Source: Hermodice carunculata (Eukaryota; Annelida; Polychaeta; Eunicida; Amphinomidae). Taken from it: a stretch of DNA of 64,000 bases. The notes below the pieces were generated by a model. It searched no databases. It had not been told where the DNA came from and was given only the letters and a program-made list of their open reading frames with translations. Below are positions 1 through 11,567 of the stretch, piece by piece; within the stretch, counting starts at the first letter, position 1, and each line of letters starts with the position of its first letter. A program made the position numbers and the translations under genes. The stretch lies in contig CAXHWN010002399.1 of the NCBI GenBank assembly GCA_964020975.1, positions 124,001 to 188,000 on the forward strand, written 5' to 3'.

Positions 1-291
1 AGCTGCAAATTCAATAGGCATCAGGTGGAAGGGCCCTGTGGTGACTTTGCACAGTACTGCTGTGCCTCTAACATAACATACATTCATATGCATGATGCCA
101 AAGCATGCACTTCTTGGCGTAGTATCTACAAAATTTGAGGGCTATTTCGTGGTAATCACTGTCGGGAATAAGTATTACGACTTTTCACCTCAATATTGAT
201 TAGTGTTGCTTAACCACACTGGCGATACCGCATGAACTTAATCGGCAGGAATATTATCACATAACCTAGTTCCACGCAGGTATTCGAAAAA
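1..291. other. No gene seen
   Basis: AT-rich sequence with no supportable coding region, RNA gene or repeat. It runs into the tetranucleotide tract that follows. Confidence 0.5.
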
Positions 292-360
292 TAAAGAGAT
301 AGATAGATAGACAGATAGACAGACAGACAGACAGATAGATAGAAAGATAGAGAGATAGAG

Positions 361-410
<50 letters not shown>
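292..410. repeat. (GATA)n/(GACA)n/(GA)n microsatellite
   Basis: Interrupted runs of GATA and GACA pass into a pure GA run. The serine/leucine-rich open frame on the minus strand here is only the translation of the repeat. Confidence 0.95.
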
Positions 411-412
<2 letters not shown>

Positions 413-2789
413 TTTATGCTACTGTTAAACATGTATTGTCAGCCGTATGGTAGTTTCATTCCTGTCCCTGTAAGCAGGGAGCCCCAAAGGCCTTGATGTT
501 CACTACTCTGTTGAAATATATAATCGCTTGCCATTATTTCGCGGAAAGCATTCTGAGTTTTTATTCTACACACTTCAAGGAAAACGCAGTAAAACACATT
601 GGGTGATACCCTTGGCGTCTCGTAGAAACCACGAAAATACACTGGGTGGAAAGAAAGATTGTTAATATTAAAAATTAAATGGGTCCACATACCTTTGATT
701 TAAAGTTGAAGAATATTAATTCGTTATAACTCACAATGTATAATTTAGATACTACAGATCCCCTGCAGGATACAATATATGCGGAAAGAAACCAGACATG
801 AATACATGTAATAACAACTTTTTCCTCATGATGTATGCAGTAATAAAATTGAAGTAGTAGGATTACTAGTTTATTGAGTCCCCGCTTAAAGGGGGAACAA
901 TGACATATGCATATCATATGACGTGCTACACAGCTAAATCCAGATAAAACGCCTTATATCTGAAAAAATCTCAATACATACACCAGAACGCGTTGATAAG
1001 AGATGCAACAAACCTATGCGCCACTGAGTTTTTATCTAATGAGTGCCTACCAATCTAATGCAGTGAGATACACCCTGGCGGTTTTAAATGTTTAAACTAG
1101 CTGTGTAAGTACCCATAGGAAAGCCTGGCTATGTCTGGTGGCCATCTTGCTTCTAAGAGTGCATTATTAGTTAAAGATACATTTGTGGAAAGAGGCAATA
1201 CTTAATGTTCTCAGTTATTATGAGTTAAAATTTAGCTTTTCCTTGACAGTAATCAAATGGCATCGGGTTTACATATAACAACCCCAAACATCCGTAAAAT
1301 CAGATGTGAAACTAAAGGGCGCATAAAGGTAGGTGGTACATAATTGTTTATTGAAGGAAGTCACTGTTTAAGGTACTTTTTTTTAAATATCAAATTTACG
1401 GTACATTCCGTGCAAACAGTCCTTTTATCATAATCAGTAAGGAGCAAATAATTTACATACTAATTAATCAACTTTACATAGATGTTCTCCCACAACATCC
1501 ATTAGGCCATTTTAGAGAAAAATAATCAAACGTGTATTAACGTACTATTCAGCGCTCTTAATTATCAAAATGAAATTAAAATTAAACGCATGAGTCTCCA
1601 CATGTAACACGTATTGAATAACAAACTTTAAGTAGAATAGCTGTGATGAAACATAAAGGGGATTTCATTTTAATTGCATTGATGTGTTTCTGTTCCTGCA
1701 TTTACACCTACAAAATATAAGCTTTAGAGGTGTAATTTTCTTTCGCATGAAAAGGAAGTCTGTTTTTTATTTTCAGGATTAAAAGATGCTTTAGTCAAGG
1801 GATAGCATAAATAGTTTGAGATACGATAAATCCAAACGTATCACAGCTACAAGATTCAAATCTGTTAAATTGCATAATTGCATAACTAAGGAAGAAAATT
1901 TCTGGTTGTCCTTAACAAGAGGTTTTATTGCGTGATCAGGTTCAGACAACAACAATTTCGTCATTTGTAGAACTTCAAAAGCATACGGGGAATTGTGCAG
2001 TCAAAGGAAAAACAAGACAACTTGGTAAAATAAGCTAGTACTTAAACTCCACTAACGCCCTTTATTTTTCTTTGCAATATAGTATAATCATCCAAAGTGC
2101 GTATCCTTTGATGTGTTGTTATTATGGCAAAAAATATTGTAACACATTAAAAATTAGGTTTTTGTTACATCTTGCACCAGCTTGAGTTATAATGTGGGTT
2201 CAGCTTGTTGGTTTCACATATACAGGGCCAAATGCTCTTTTGGCCATGAGCGCAGTGGTCAGTCATACTGCTAAAAAGACTAGTTAATGTGTGCATTCCC
2301 AGCAGCCCGGTGGGGGTGATTTTGCATATCTTGGATAATTAAAGACCCATTGCTTGACTTGTATAAGATGCTCAAAGCAATGTATAATTTGGGCTTAATT
2401 TTATCACGAAAGTAAAAAAAAAAGAAAGAAAGAAAGAAAAAAAAAGAGTTACAACCTGGCTATTTGCTATGCTAGTAGCATGCCGGTGGATTTAGCCAAA
2501 AACTTTGAGGAAATTAATCTTCATGCCTGCTACCGTTAAACGTGATTTTCTGAAACCTAACTGGAATTTATACGTTTAGGAAACGTTCATTCCACATTAT
2601 TTTTTATTTCAGACAGTACCAACACCTTTAAAAACAGTGAGCTTTGTTGGGGTTGACGATTCTGGGTGTGTCTTATGACAGGTTGCGTGAACGCGTATTC
2701 TTTGTATGTGAATTTTATAAATTCTTAGGTGCATCAGTTAAAGGTTGTGTTACATTGGCCAATTAAGTGTGCAAAGAAACGTAGGTTAC
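411..2789. other. No gene seen; probable intron or upstream DNA of the GPCR exon
   Basis: No open frame with a recognisable domain. A short (GAAA)n tract lies at about 2415-2446. The exon at 3039 needs upstream exons for TM1-TM5. I did not find them here, so this is either intron or the gene lost its 5' part. Confidence 0.4.
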
Positions 2790-3038
2790 AAACTGACCCT
2801 TTGGTTGGAGTATTCATGACACTCTACCAGAAATTACATTAGTCATCAGTGTGGCAAGTTATTGAAAACCCTATGCTTCGGTTTTCTACCATGTGGTCTT
2901 TCCCGGGCAGATAAGCGCAAAATTACCATGGTCCTTTTGCTTTCATTCACCTCTTCGTTTCATAACTGTGGATTTTTATAAACCTATTATGCGAATTTTA
3001 AAGCCCTGTGGTTTTATTGTGTTTTGATCTGTCATCAG

Positions 3039-3272
3039 GTCATACAGATGATGGTGGTCGTCGTTGGAATTTTCTTCGTCTGTTGGGCACCAAGTATTGT
3101 TTACGACACTTTTCGACATTATGTGTTACATAAGCGGAAAACTAAGCCAACTCGACTTATTTTCCATAGCCTTACTATCATGGGAATGGCAAACAGTTCT
3201 TGCAATCCAGTCATCTATGCTTGTTGTTCCAAGTATGTGTTTCTGCATGTTTGTAAACGTAATCTGAGCTGA
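3039..3272 (+). CDS. Class A GPCR terminal exon (TM6-TM7), altered C-terminus
   Basis: This exon encodes the last two membrane helices of a rhodopsin-family receptor, a plasma-membrane protein that couples ligand binding to G proteins. A splice acceptor (CTGTCATCAG) ends at 3038 and the frame enters in phase 0 with VIQMM. TM6 carries CWAP, the CWxP toggle motif. TM7 ends in NPVIY, the NPxxY motif. The frame stops at 3270-3272. Comparison with the copy at 17 kb shows that coding homology ends at about 3236; the last eleven or so residues (FLHVCKRNLS region) are read from an inserted dispersed repeat, so the native tail is lost. TM1-TM5 exons were not found in the window. The TM6 style resembles peptide receptors, but I cannot name the ligand. 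It may be a dead relic or a gene with a new tail. Confidence 0.8.
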   Translation, partial: VIQMMVVVVGIFFVCWAPSIVYDTFRHYVLHKRKTKPTRLIFHSLTIMGMANSSCNPVIYACCSKYVFLHVCKRNLS

Positions 3273-3455
3273 ATCATTAGGTCAGCTGACTTGTCATCTG
3301 TCATCCATTGTGCGTCGTGATCCATTCACATTTCACATTTTCAACTTCTCCCGAACCGTTGGCTAGATCCTCTTCAAACGTGGTGGGGGACCTGGTTTGT
3401 TTTGTCTATTTTCGTTGAAAATCTACCAAACGCTTTAGCAATTGTATTTGTGTCT
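3237..3455 (+). repeat. Dispersed repeat inserted in the GPCR tail
   Basis: The segment is absent at the matching place of the second copy, where the homology jumps from TCCAAGTAT straight to TTTTTGTCCAGAA. It matches 24,000-24,140 (CATGTTT..AAAC..AATC, then CTGACTTGTC-like and GTCCATTGTGC-like stretches, then CCTCTTCAAAC). Both halves of the comparison agree on an insertion of about 215 bp. Confidence 0.8.
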
Positions 3456-4249
3456 TTTTGTCCAGAAACCTCTTCTTGGTAGTTACACCTTATTCCGCAG
3501 TACTCTTTACTTTTCAGAAGCTAACCTGCCCCAATCTAACCTACATAAATATGAAAGCACTATTTTCCATATTGCACAAGTTCTGCTGTAGAATTTTGAC
3601 ATATTATTATGTATTATCCCAAATAAATTAGAGGATTTTCAGCGGGTAACTACTCAAAACATGTTTTGGAGCCTATACCCGTACATGTCTCTTTGAGTAA
3701 CGGCTCCTTGTCTTAGATAAATATTTAGCAAAGACAACCCACATAATAATGAATAAATACAAACATGGCAAATGGTTGATTAGATAAATAAGTGACGTTT
3801 TGCTTATAAATGCAGAGCTTTATTATGAATAAAGAATACCTGTCAAAACAAACAGAACTACTAAATTTGTATTGTACAAGCTCATATAAGAACGATAATA
3901 TGTACCCCTGGACCAGTATATACCCTTTCTAGCTGGATAGTTTACCTTAGTTGAACCACCAGCAAGTGTATAACTGAAGTAAAACAAACTGGGGCATTAT
4001 ATTCAGTCTCAATGATTGTAAAGTAAACAGTTGCAGCTAGACCACCTGTACAAACGGAAGGAAATCGTAACAAGTACTGCAACAATTAACATCTAGCACC
4101 ATAGATGTAAAAGAAACCCCATGATGATACATACTTCTCACTTTGAAAGTTCCAAACCACAAAGCTCTATTTCGCCACCAACCCGGAGTTAATGTTTCAA
4201 CATAATAGGTCAAGTTTGCGATTATTGAGTCAATACTGTCAAATTTGTG

Positions 4250-4462
4250 TTGTTGGTTTTTTTTTTGTTTTTTTTTTTGTTTTTTGTTTTTTGTTTTGTT
4301 TTGTTTTGTTTTTTTGTTTTGTTTTTTTTTGTTTTGGTTTTTTGTTTTTGTTTTTGTTTTTTTGGGGGGGGGTGTTTTTTGTTTGTTTTTTGCTTTTTGT
4401 TTTGTTTTTTGTTTTGTTTTTTGTTTTGTTTTGTTTGTTTAATTTTTTGTTTTTGTCTTTTT
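4250..4462 (+). repeat. T-rich (GTTTT)n tract with a G-run
   Basis: About 210 bp of T runs separated by single Gs, with nine Gs at 4364-4372 directly after a T run. The phenylalanine-rich and lysine-rich open frames over it are not genes. Confidence 0.9.
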
Positions 4463-4599
4463 TTGACATCGCGTTAATGTGCACTCAGGCATGTCAAAAA
4501 AGAATGAAAGTCATTAGCATTTCAGTCAAAAACGTGTTATCCAAACAAAATTTTCTGAACCAGATTTTAAGTACAATTAGGCAAACTTGAAACGGTCGT

Positions 4600-5014
4600 A
4601 CATGTGTAGGTATCTGCTTGCCACCGATAGCCTCTGGAGGTTTAACCTGACTGAAAATATGTGAGTCAATGGCTTAACAATTGCATAGAGACAATCCTGT
4701 GGAACCCTGAAACTGCTTTTAAACAGGTAACGCTGTGATTTCTTTTTTCTTTTTACTCTCTTCCGAAATTATGTGTGTTCCCATTAGTTTTGGCATTTTT
4801 AAATAGTTTTTGTGTTAATTTGGGGGGAAAAGATTCTGGTCCACGCTTGACCAATTGCTTCGAAATTGCATAGAGACACGTCTAGGGATGCCCATTTATT
4901 TTGTTCAACAGGTAACGCTGCGATTAAAAAAATGGCTCTTTGTGTGTTAGATTATAACCAACATTTTTCCAAGACTGTGACTTAGATTGTTCTGACATTT
5001 GACGGAAATGTAGC
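4600..5014 (+). repeat. Dispersed repeat, left part (interrupted by LINE)
   Basis: Contains two copies of a CAATTGC/CGAAATTGCATAGAGACA..AACAGGTAACGCTG unit and ends in GACGGAAATGTAGC. It resembles the plus-strand copy at 24,150-24,430. It resumes after the LINE at 6130. Confidence 0.7.
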
Positions 5015-6129
5015 GGAGACATGATGCCATTTTTGGTTGGTACGGACGGTGACTTACGTGTATGTCATTGTGACAAACATACATACCTAGGCAGCATTTT
5101 TACATGGAGTGGTAGTATTGTGTCAGCAGTGAACGAGCATGCCAAGGCCGCAAGGAAACATTTATTGAAACTGGTGTCATTCTATAATAAGAATCCGGAC
5201 ATGCCATTTGTCGTTAAAAAGAAAGTTTTGGATGCAGCTTTTATAGCAGCCATATTGTACGGATGCGAAATTTGGTTTAACACAAGTTTGAGAAAGGTAG
5301 AGAACTTATATATGGGTGCGTTAAAAGCCTTGTTGGGGGTCAGAATATCTACAGCGAACGATTTATGTTTAGTAGAGCTGGGCTTCCCACCCCTCAAAGA
5401 CTTGGTTAAACATAGACGGAAGGAATTTTTCGAGAAGATTACAAGTGAAAGAAGTGACATGAACGATGACCCTCTCATGTTTGCCTTAAAGTTGACTTCC
5501 ATTATGAGCACAGGCTCTTATATTAACGGATTGCTAGGTTTGAATGACATTGTCGAAGATGGGAAGTTATTATTGAAAGGTCGTATAAGGTCGTCAGAGA
5601 GATCAAAATTTGTTGTGTATCAAGAAATGAACCCAGGTCTTGATGTACATTGTGTCTATGCAAAGGAGATGGGTGCACATATACCCGAGTACTTGCGTAT
5701 TGCGTTTACCCGCATGCGCCTATCCGCACACAAGCTCCGCATTGAAACGGGGCGATGGTCCCGTATGCCCAGGGACCAGAGGTTGTGCAGGTGCGGAGAC
5801 GTGCAGGACGAAGCACATGTTATCGGACACTGCCCGTTGGTACAGAACATTAAGGAAAGGTTCGACAAGCCTAATTTAAGATTCCCTGAATGTATTATCG
5901 ATGCTAGGGTGCTTGACGACTTCAAGCTGGTTTACGAAATATTGAAGTATTTTGGTTGATTTAAGTGATATGCCAGTGATTTAATACTACCATTGTGATA
6001 TAATATTGTTATCTAAATAATACATGCTGTTGTGGATCTAGTATTGTTACCATACATTCATGTGTTAATAGGATATTATGCCTTTGTACTTTGCTTTGGA
6101 CCGTGGTCAATAAACACTACTACTACTAC
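5015..6129 (+). mobile_element. 5'-truncated non-LTR retrotransposon (LINE)
   Basis: The element starts abruptly inside the C-terminal half of the reverse transcriptase ORF and ends in ATAAACAC followed by a (TAC)n tail. It splits a dispersed repeat: the left flank ends ATGTAGC and the right flank begins TAGCTTGTGG, while the uninterrupted copy at about 24,417 reads ATGAAGCTTGTAG. TAGC at 5011-5014 and 6130-6133 is therefore the likely target duplication. The length is about 1.1 kb. The clade is uncertain. Confidence 0.85.
5021..5959 (+). CDS. LINE ORF2 C-terminal fragment with CCHC-type zinc motif
   Basis: This is a 312-residue open frame from the 3' end of a LINE ORF2, whose full protein would make cDNA at the target site. 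It begins near HTYLGSIFTWSGS, the segment after the reverse transcriptase fingers and palm, passes through ILYGCEIW (thumb/connection region) and ends with CRCGDVQDEAHVIGHCP, a C-x-C..H..C zinc-like motif typical of LINE C-termini. The catalytic FADD motif and the endonuclease are missing because the copy is 5'-truncated, so it cannot act alone. The frame is uninterrupted over 939 bases, which suggests a fairly young insertion. The first ATG is internal to the ancestral ORF and is not a real start. Confidence 0.85.
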   Translation: MMPFLVGTDGDLRVCHCDKHTYLGSIFTWSGSIVSAVNEHAKAARKHLLKLVSFYNKNPDMPFVVKKKVLDAAFIAAILYGCEIWFNTSLRKVENLYMGALKALLGVRISTANDLCLVELGFPPLKDLVKHRRKEFFEKITSERSDMNDDPLMFALKLTSIMSTGSYINGLLGLNDIVEDGKLLLKGRIRSSERSKFVVYQEMNPGLDVHCVYAKEMGAHIPEYLRIAFTRMRLSAHKLRIETGRWSRMPRDQRLCRCGDVQDEAHVIGHCPLVQNIKERFDKPNLRFPECIIDARVLDDFKLVYEILKYFG

Positions 6130-6600
6130 TAGCTTGTGGAAAAGTCACACAACGTTATTCTCTAGATAATGATTCTCCAAATACCTGAGTTTTAAAGATT
6201 TTTTGCTTTAGGTACTTATCAGTGAATTTGGATACAATACAATCCATATCAATGCGGATTGTACTCCCAAATTTTCGAATTTTTTCCCCCAAACTATCTA
6301 CTAGATCCACTTCAAACATGGTAGCAATTTACTTTTGCTGTGTCACTTTCAAATGGGGAAAATGGTCACGCGTCAGTTACGTTTGGAGTTTAGATGATTT
6401 TTTGTTTACTTTTTTGGCAAAATTAAATTTGAAAACGTTCTCCACAATTAACTTTCTAATTGCTCTGAGATTAGATAGAATTACGATGGAGATATTTTGA
6501 CCTTAATTTTTTCAACCGATGTCGACTTTTTATATTTTCAATGATTTTGCGTGTTGAAGCTACTTTAGTCTTCTCCAAAGGTGTCAGATTATTCTGAAGC
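6130..6600 (+). repeat. Dispersed repeat, right part
   Basis: Resumes with AGCTTGTGGAAAAGTCA, matching AGCTTGTAGACAGGTCA at about 24,420, then GGTACTTATCAG and ACTAGATCCACTTCAAACATGGTAG, matching 24,510-24,610. The open frame at 6222-6500 lies inside it and is not a gene. Confidence 0.75.
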
Positions 6601-7919
6601 TCCATGAAAATGTCGCTTTTGTGATTGATTGATCAATCGATTGATTGATTGATTGATTTGTTCAAGAGTAGATAGTTAATACACGGACTTTATATATGGT
6701 AAAACAAATTGTGTAGCACCAAGGAATCGGCACAAAAAGATTAAAAGAAAAAAAAGGTTCAGTATCAGTATGTAATATAAATTAAAGATCTAGGTGACCC
6801 CATCAGCTACGAAACCATGTGGCTTAAAGAAGGAGCACAAGGAAGCGGAAGGCATGTTCCCAATCACCGTTTCCGTGGTGGACTAACAGAGATACAAGAC
6901 ACTGTAGATGAAACAGGAGAAAAAAGTGTTAAATTTAAAAAAAAGAAAAACAAATAAATCATTTAAAAAAGTAATAAAATAAACTTGAACTTTTAATACA
7001 AAGACAATAAATTTACATCAAAACGGAGAAGAACAATAAGTAAACATCTCTAATATACTGCAAGACAAAGCCAGGCCCAGCTTTAAGAAAAAGTGAAACT
7101 TCCGCTTTCTAGAGCTCCTACCTTCATATAATATTGCTGGGTTTTATGTGTGAATACGTTTAAGGACTGACTCGAAGTGATATGATGAATGAGCTTATTA
7201 CATAATTTATTCCATTGTATAGAAAAACATTATGCTCTTGAGACCTTGCGGCAATACCACAAAACTGAGAGACCTATGACGAGATAAACATAAGTGGCGG
7301 GTTGCATTTTGCATGTGAATTGCTGCTTCCCCTGGGAACATATTGTATATGTGTTTGGAAAAAAATCACCGTCCTCTGCTGTTGGAAGTGATGAAAAGCT
7401 ATATGATAATGTTGGTGTAACGGTTGTACTTAGGTGTTCACAAATGGTAATAATGAAGAATCCTCATTTTTGAAGAGTTGTTTAATTTTGGAACTTGTAA
7501 GTTGATGCATACATTCCTGTTGATTACCACGCATGTCTACTGAAATTGAAAAATGCATTCCCATTTTCGATATCCTCTCTTAAACCACCAACCTTTAAAT
7601 TTGGTTGCGATGTACCTTGCATAAGCTTCTATCAAAATTCTTGATGTGGCCATAGTCAAATGCTTTTCGGATTTTTAAAATGAATTTTGGGTCCATTTTG
7701 GCGGGCATGATCTATCAAAAACAGGTCACAGAACCACTCCAGTCCCTGTATTCAGCTGAGCACAGGATGGTTTGTATATATTTGTTTGTTTCGCAATTTT
7801 TTTTTCTTCTTTTCTGGTTTTCTTTTCTTTTCTTTTTTCTTTTGTCTTTTGTTTGTCGAAAATCTTAAAGTAGTTTTAACTATAGAATATCTATATTAAT
7901 GCTGTTTTCTTCTTTTCCT
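6601..7919. other. No gene seen; short (GATT)n tract
   Basis: A GATT run with an internal GATCAATCGATT palindrome lies at 6625-6660. The rest is AT-rich, with no supported gene. Confidence 0.45.
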
Positions 7920-8215
7920 TGACAATCGTAATATATGTATGAATATTATAATACTGTATTCTCTCTTCTTCACTGTTGTAACAAACATTTGAGTTTTTTA
8001 ATGCTGCCATTTCTTGTCTTCGCTATCGTTAGAAATTCTTCCCATGATAATGTTGTACTCTTGTCTAGTCTTGACAATTGTAACAAAGGTTTGAGCGTAT
8101 GGAAGCTGTATTCTCTTTTCTTCATAATTGTAACACATGTTGGAGTATATATATATTGCATTCAAGGTAATTCCTATGGCAAATATTGCGTGTACTTATG
8201 ATAAACGGTCTCTTG
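7920..8215 (+). repeat. Degenerate tandem repeat with TGTAACAAA core
   Basis: Diverged units of roughly 60 bp share a core TTGTAACAAA..TTTGAG followed by a CTCTCTTCTTC-like pyrimidine stretch. The same family recurs at 25,590-25,960 as part of the segmental duplication. Confidence 0.6.
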
Positions 8216-8540
8216 ATAATTGCAATACAAGCCAGCCATATTTTCACCGCGATCACTTTTCTCGGCAAATATAATTAATGTTGTATTTTTGTTATAGTCT
8301 TTTTTTTAAATACATTTTATTGGGTTTTAACTCTCTTTACGTGGTTTCAGGAGTTTTCGGGAAATGTACATTCAAGTTTTGTGCTGCAAATGGAGACGTT
8401 TTTGCAAACCAACCAAGAATGGCTTAATTGAAAATGGTAAAAGTACAACAAATTCAACTCTGATGCAACTGAATCCAGCATGAACGTGTATATTGACATA
8501 TCATTTAGATACATTATGAATTCTTAACATGTACAAGCAT

Positions 8541-10421
8541 ACTAATGTTAAATGAAGTAGATTTTATTACAAAGCCACTTACAAAGAAAACTGAACTGAT
8601 TATATATGACCTCGCTTTTTTTCAGTACAGAATGAACATAAAAAAATTTCTGTTACTCGGCAATGCTTTGTGTTTTAAAGGCTCTGATAGTTGTCTGAAT
8701 TATGCTCATAGGAAACCGTAAGTTCACTATTATCATGTCATCATGTGCATGCTGACCACAATTTCCCGAAAGAGAATATGTGTGGCAAAACTAAAAGAAG
8801 CCTCTGGACGACAAATAAAGGGAACCTATGCCCATTAGTGACAATAAACTTGCACATCCTCGTGGCTGATTAGTCAATTGTTAATGGGAAATTCGTTTTG
8901 GACGTTAGCAAGTTGTCGTATGTAGTCCAACAGTTTCACCAAAATCACGGGTTATTTCAACATGATGAAAAGCAGTGTTTTTGCACTAAACTCATACACC
9001 GATTGTATATGTTGTTGTCTTGAGTAATTTCATGTGGGTCATGGGTCATGAATGATTACTTTGCTATGCATAGATGGAAAATTAACTCATCAGTCAGCCT
9101 TATTGATACAACCTTTCAAATTATGTACATGTACAATAAAACTGTGTCATTTCCAGTTTTCGCATAAACATTTGCCGTATGCATGAAGTACATGTATATA
9201 GTGATTTTGTTGTTTGGGACTATAAGGGTCTAAGGAAGAATTATCATCCTGAGCGCAAAGTCCTTTTTCCACAAGGAACCCACATTGCATCCCTGCTGCT
9301 CCCACCTCCTAACCTCCCCCCCCCCAAAAAAAAAAATTAAATAAATAAAAAGACAAAACAAAACAAACAAAGATAAAAAAACGACGAATTTACGCAGCTT
9401 GATCGATCCAATAATGGATAAAACCTACTTAGGTCTAACAGAAAAAACTGCAGGTCTACTTATTGTTGACCCAATAAATATTATGGAAAATAATATATTT
9501 AAATTCAGCAAAATTTTGAAATTTCCTAAACTTATGTTGTAAATTTATGCTGCAGATACAAAGACTTTTGTGTCTATTTTAGAGACACTCATCAAAATAT
9601 GTTGACACCCTGTATAACTGGTTGCCAGCTTCACCACACATACCTGAATGTAACAAGAAAGCCATGAAAAACAATGCTAGTTGGCAATTTATGCTCCTTC
9701 TATATTATGGTAGGCACAAACATGATGCTGGAGCGTAAACAAATTTATATTACACAGGTTTACTGTTTTACAAAAAGGTGCTCCAGCATGTTAAACTTTT
9801 AAGATTAACAACATCATGTGTACAGAACGCTTCTTGCCAATCTCATCAAACACTAGGGCTGCGAGGATACCACTTTTAGAATAGCAGGTATTTTAAACAG
9901 CGTTTCGTACAATGAACTTAAAAAGAGATGCATGTACATGATTTGGAGTACAGAAATAGATCTTTAAATATTTAAATATTTTGGATGAGAATAAAGTGAG
10001 AACCAACTCTAATAAGTAACTTTTATACCAATCAATGAAATTACAATAGTGAGTTTTGCATTCTGTCAAAGAAATTTCCTGAATGCAGATCCCCAATATT
10101 CTGTAGAACTAATGTACCACAAATATTATAATGCACTTGCATTAAACAGAACAGGAACAGGTAGCTATTAGCAAAGGTCGCTGTATTCCACTGGCTGCGA
10201 ACTTCAACACTTGACTTTCTTCGCTAACCACTGGGATACAGCCACAGCCCTTTGTACCAGGCTGCTGCGGTCTGCCCTAAACGGCGATATACCAGATAGT
10301 ACCTGCATTTACACGATGGTTCAGAAGAAAAAATATCAAAATAATACATAATAGATACACAAAATTCGGCTATAGATTATTGTATATGAGCCTGTCGTGT
10401 TTACTCGCTGTCTGTCATATT
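8541..10421. other. No gene seen; C-run/A-run tract inside
   Basis: No supportable coding sequence. At 9316-9336 ten Cs are followed by eleven As and then an A-rich AAACAAAC stretch. Confidence 0.45.
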
Positions 10422-10573
10422 TACGAGGGCTGGATGAACAGTTCTAAGCCTAGCCGTGAAAGACTCGTGCAAATTCGATGGTTTTCATTTATTTCTCTAC
10501 ATAGTCCCCTTCCAGGGTTTTGCCAGCGATGCAGCAAGGCTTGGATACTGGAAAGAAATTTATTTCAGCCACC

Positions 10574-11567
10574 CTAAAAAAAGTCTTTCACAGCGGAAAT
10601 GAGGTCTTTACTAGGAAAATGGCGACCGACTAGATCCTTTTTCATTTTGGGAAATGGGTGGGAATTTGACGGGGCTAGATTGGGTGAGCAAGGGGGATGC
10701 TCAATGAGTTCCAAGCCACAGTCATGGATCGCTGACATGGCAACCACCGATTTGTGAACAGGATCATTGTCTTGGTAGAGTCCTTTAGTGTGTATTCCTC
10801 GTCGCTTAGCTTTGATAGCTTCATGCAACTGTCTCAGTAGGTCAGTATTATATCCTCCATCGATAGTCTGGCCTTGTTCAAGATAGTCAATCAGCAATAT
10901 ACCCTTGAAAACCCAAACTACTGAAGCCATCGCCTTTTCAGCAGAGGGAATCGTCTTGGCTTTTTTGTGTGTTTTTTGTTTTTGTTTTTGTTTTTTTTTT
11001 GGGGGGGGGGGGGAATCTTGAGGCTCCCATTGTTTAGACTGAATTTGGGTTTCTGGTTCAAAGTGAGGAATCCAGGTCTCATCCATGGTTTAAAATCGGG
11101 CAAAAAAGATCATCGGGATCTGCTTCAAAATGGCATAACTTGTCACGGAACGCCAGGAATGTTTCGTCGGATCCGATGTCCAGAACTTTGACACCCATCT
11201 GGCAGAAACTTTTGTCATCCAGAAATCCTTGGTGATGATGTGCTCAATCCTCTCATGAGAGATGCCCACAACCCTAGCAATATGTCGAGTGGTCAATCGT
11301 CGATCAGCCAGCACCATGTCATGCACCTGGGTAAGTTTTCGGGAATGGTTCCCGTTGAAGTTCTTCCTGGATGCGCGTCATATGATCAAGGCTCTCTCGG
11401 CCACGCTTAAATTCCGCAGCCGACTTCTTAACGGTGGGGAAGGAAGGGGCATCATCCCCTAAAATGGAGACGATATCGGCATTTATCTGTGTTGGAGTTA
11501 GCCTTTTCAATTGCAGGTACTTGGTAACTGCCCTATAGCCAGTTATGGCCTTTTCTGGTGATTTCAA
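10574..11567 (-). pseudogene. mariner transposase, broken
   Basis: The product would cut and paste the element by binding its inverted repeats and using a D,D34D catalytic triad. Three minus-strand open pieces in different frames cover it: 11,567-11,319 (YRAVTKYL...LTPTQINADIV, N-terminal helix-turn-helix), 11,326-11,090 (HDMVLADRRL...ISHERI, second helix-turn-helix) and 11,086-10,574 (MDETWI...YQDNDPVHKS, catalytic domain). The first two aspartates are visible in MDETWI and YQDNDPVH. The third is replaced: the usual SPDLAPSD reads SPNLAPSN. At least two frameshifts separate the pieces, and a simple-sequence expansion sits in the catalytic domain. It cannot encode an active enzyme. Confidence 0.9.
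10961..11013 (+). repeat. T-rich/G-run expansion inside the mariner ORF
   Basis: Forty-odd bases of TTTTTG repeats end in thirteen Gs (11,001-11,013). On the minus strand this lies where mariner transposases normally read PKKAKT, so a CCAAAAAA-like seed in the transposon seems to have expanded after insertion. Confidence 0.8.

Larger units (their letters stand above)
2790..8540 (+). repeat. Segmental duplication, copy 1
   Basis: Sequence from about 2790 to 4690 and again from about 7920 to 8540 matches, in order and on the same strand, about 16,845-18,090 and 25,590-26,235. Shared landmarks include the GPCR exon, the AAATAAATTA...TTCAGCGGGT segment near 3620 and 17,430, the GCTTATAAATGCAGAGCTT segment near 3803 and 17,610, and TTTTTGCAAACCAACC near 8400 and 26,090. 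Many substitutions and indels separate the copies, so the duplication is not recent. This copy holds a LINE insertion; the other holds a minisatellite. Confidence 0.85.

Noticed and set aside
4192-4590. 132-codon phenylalanine-rich open frame
   Set aside because: Most of it is the translation of a T-rich simple-sequence tract; no start context or homology.
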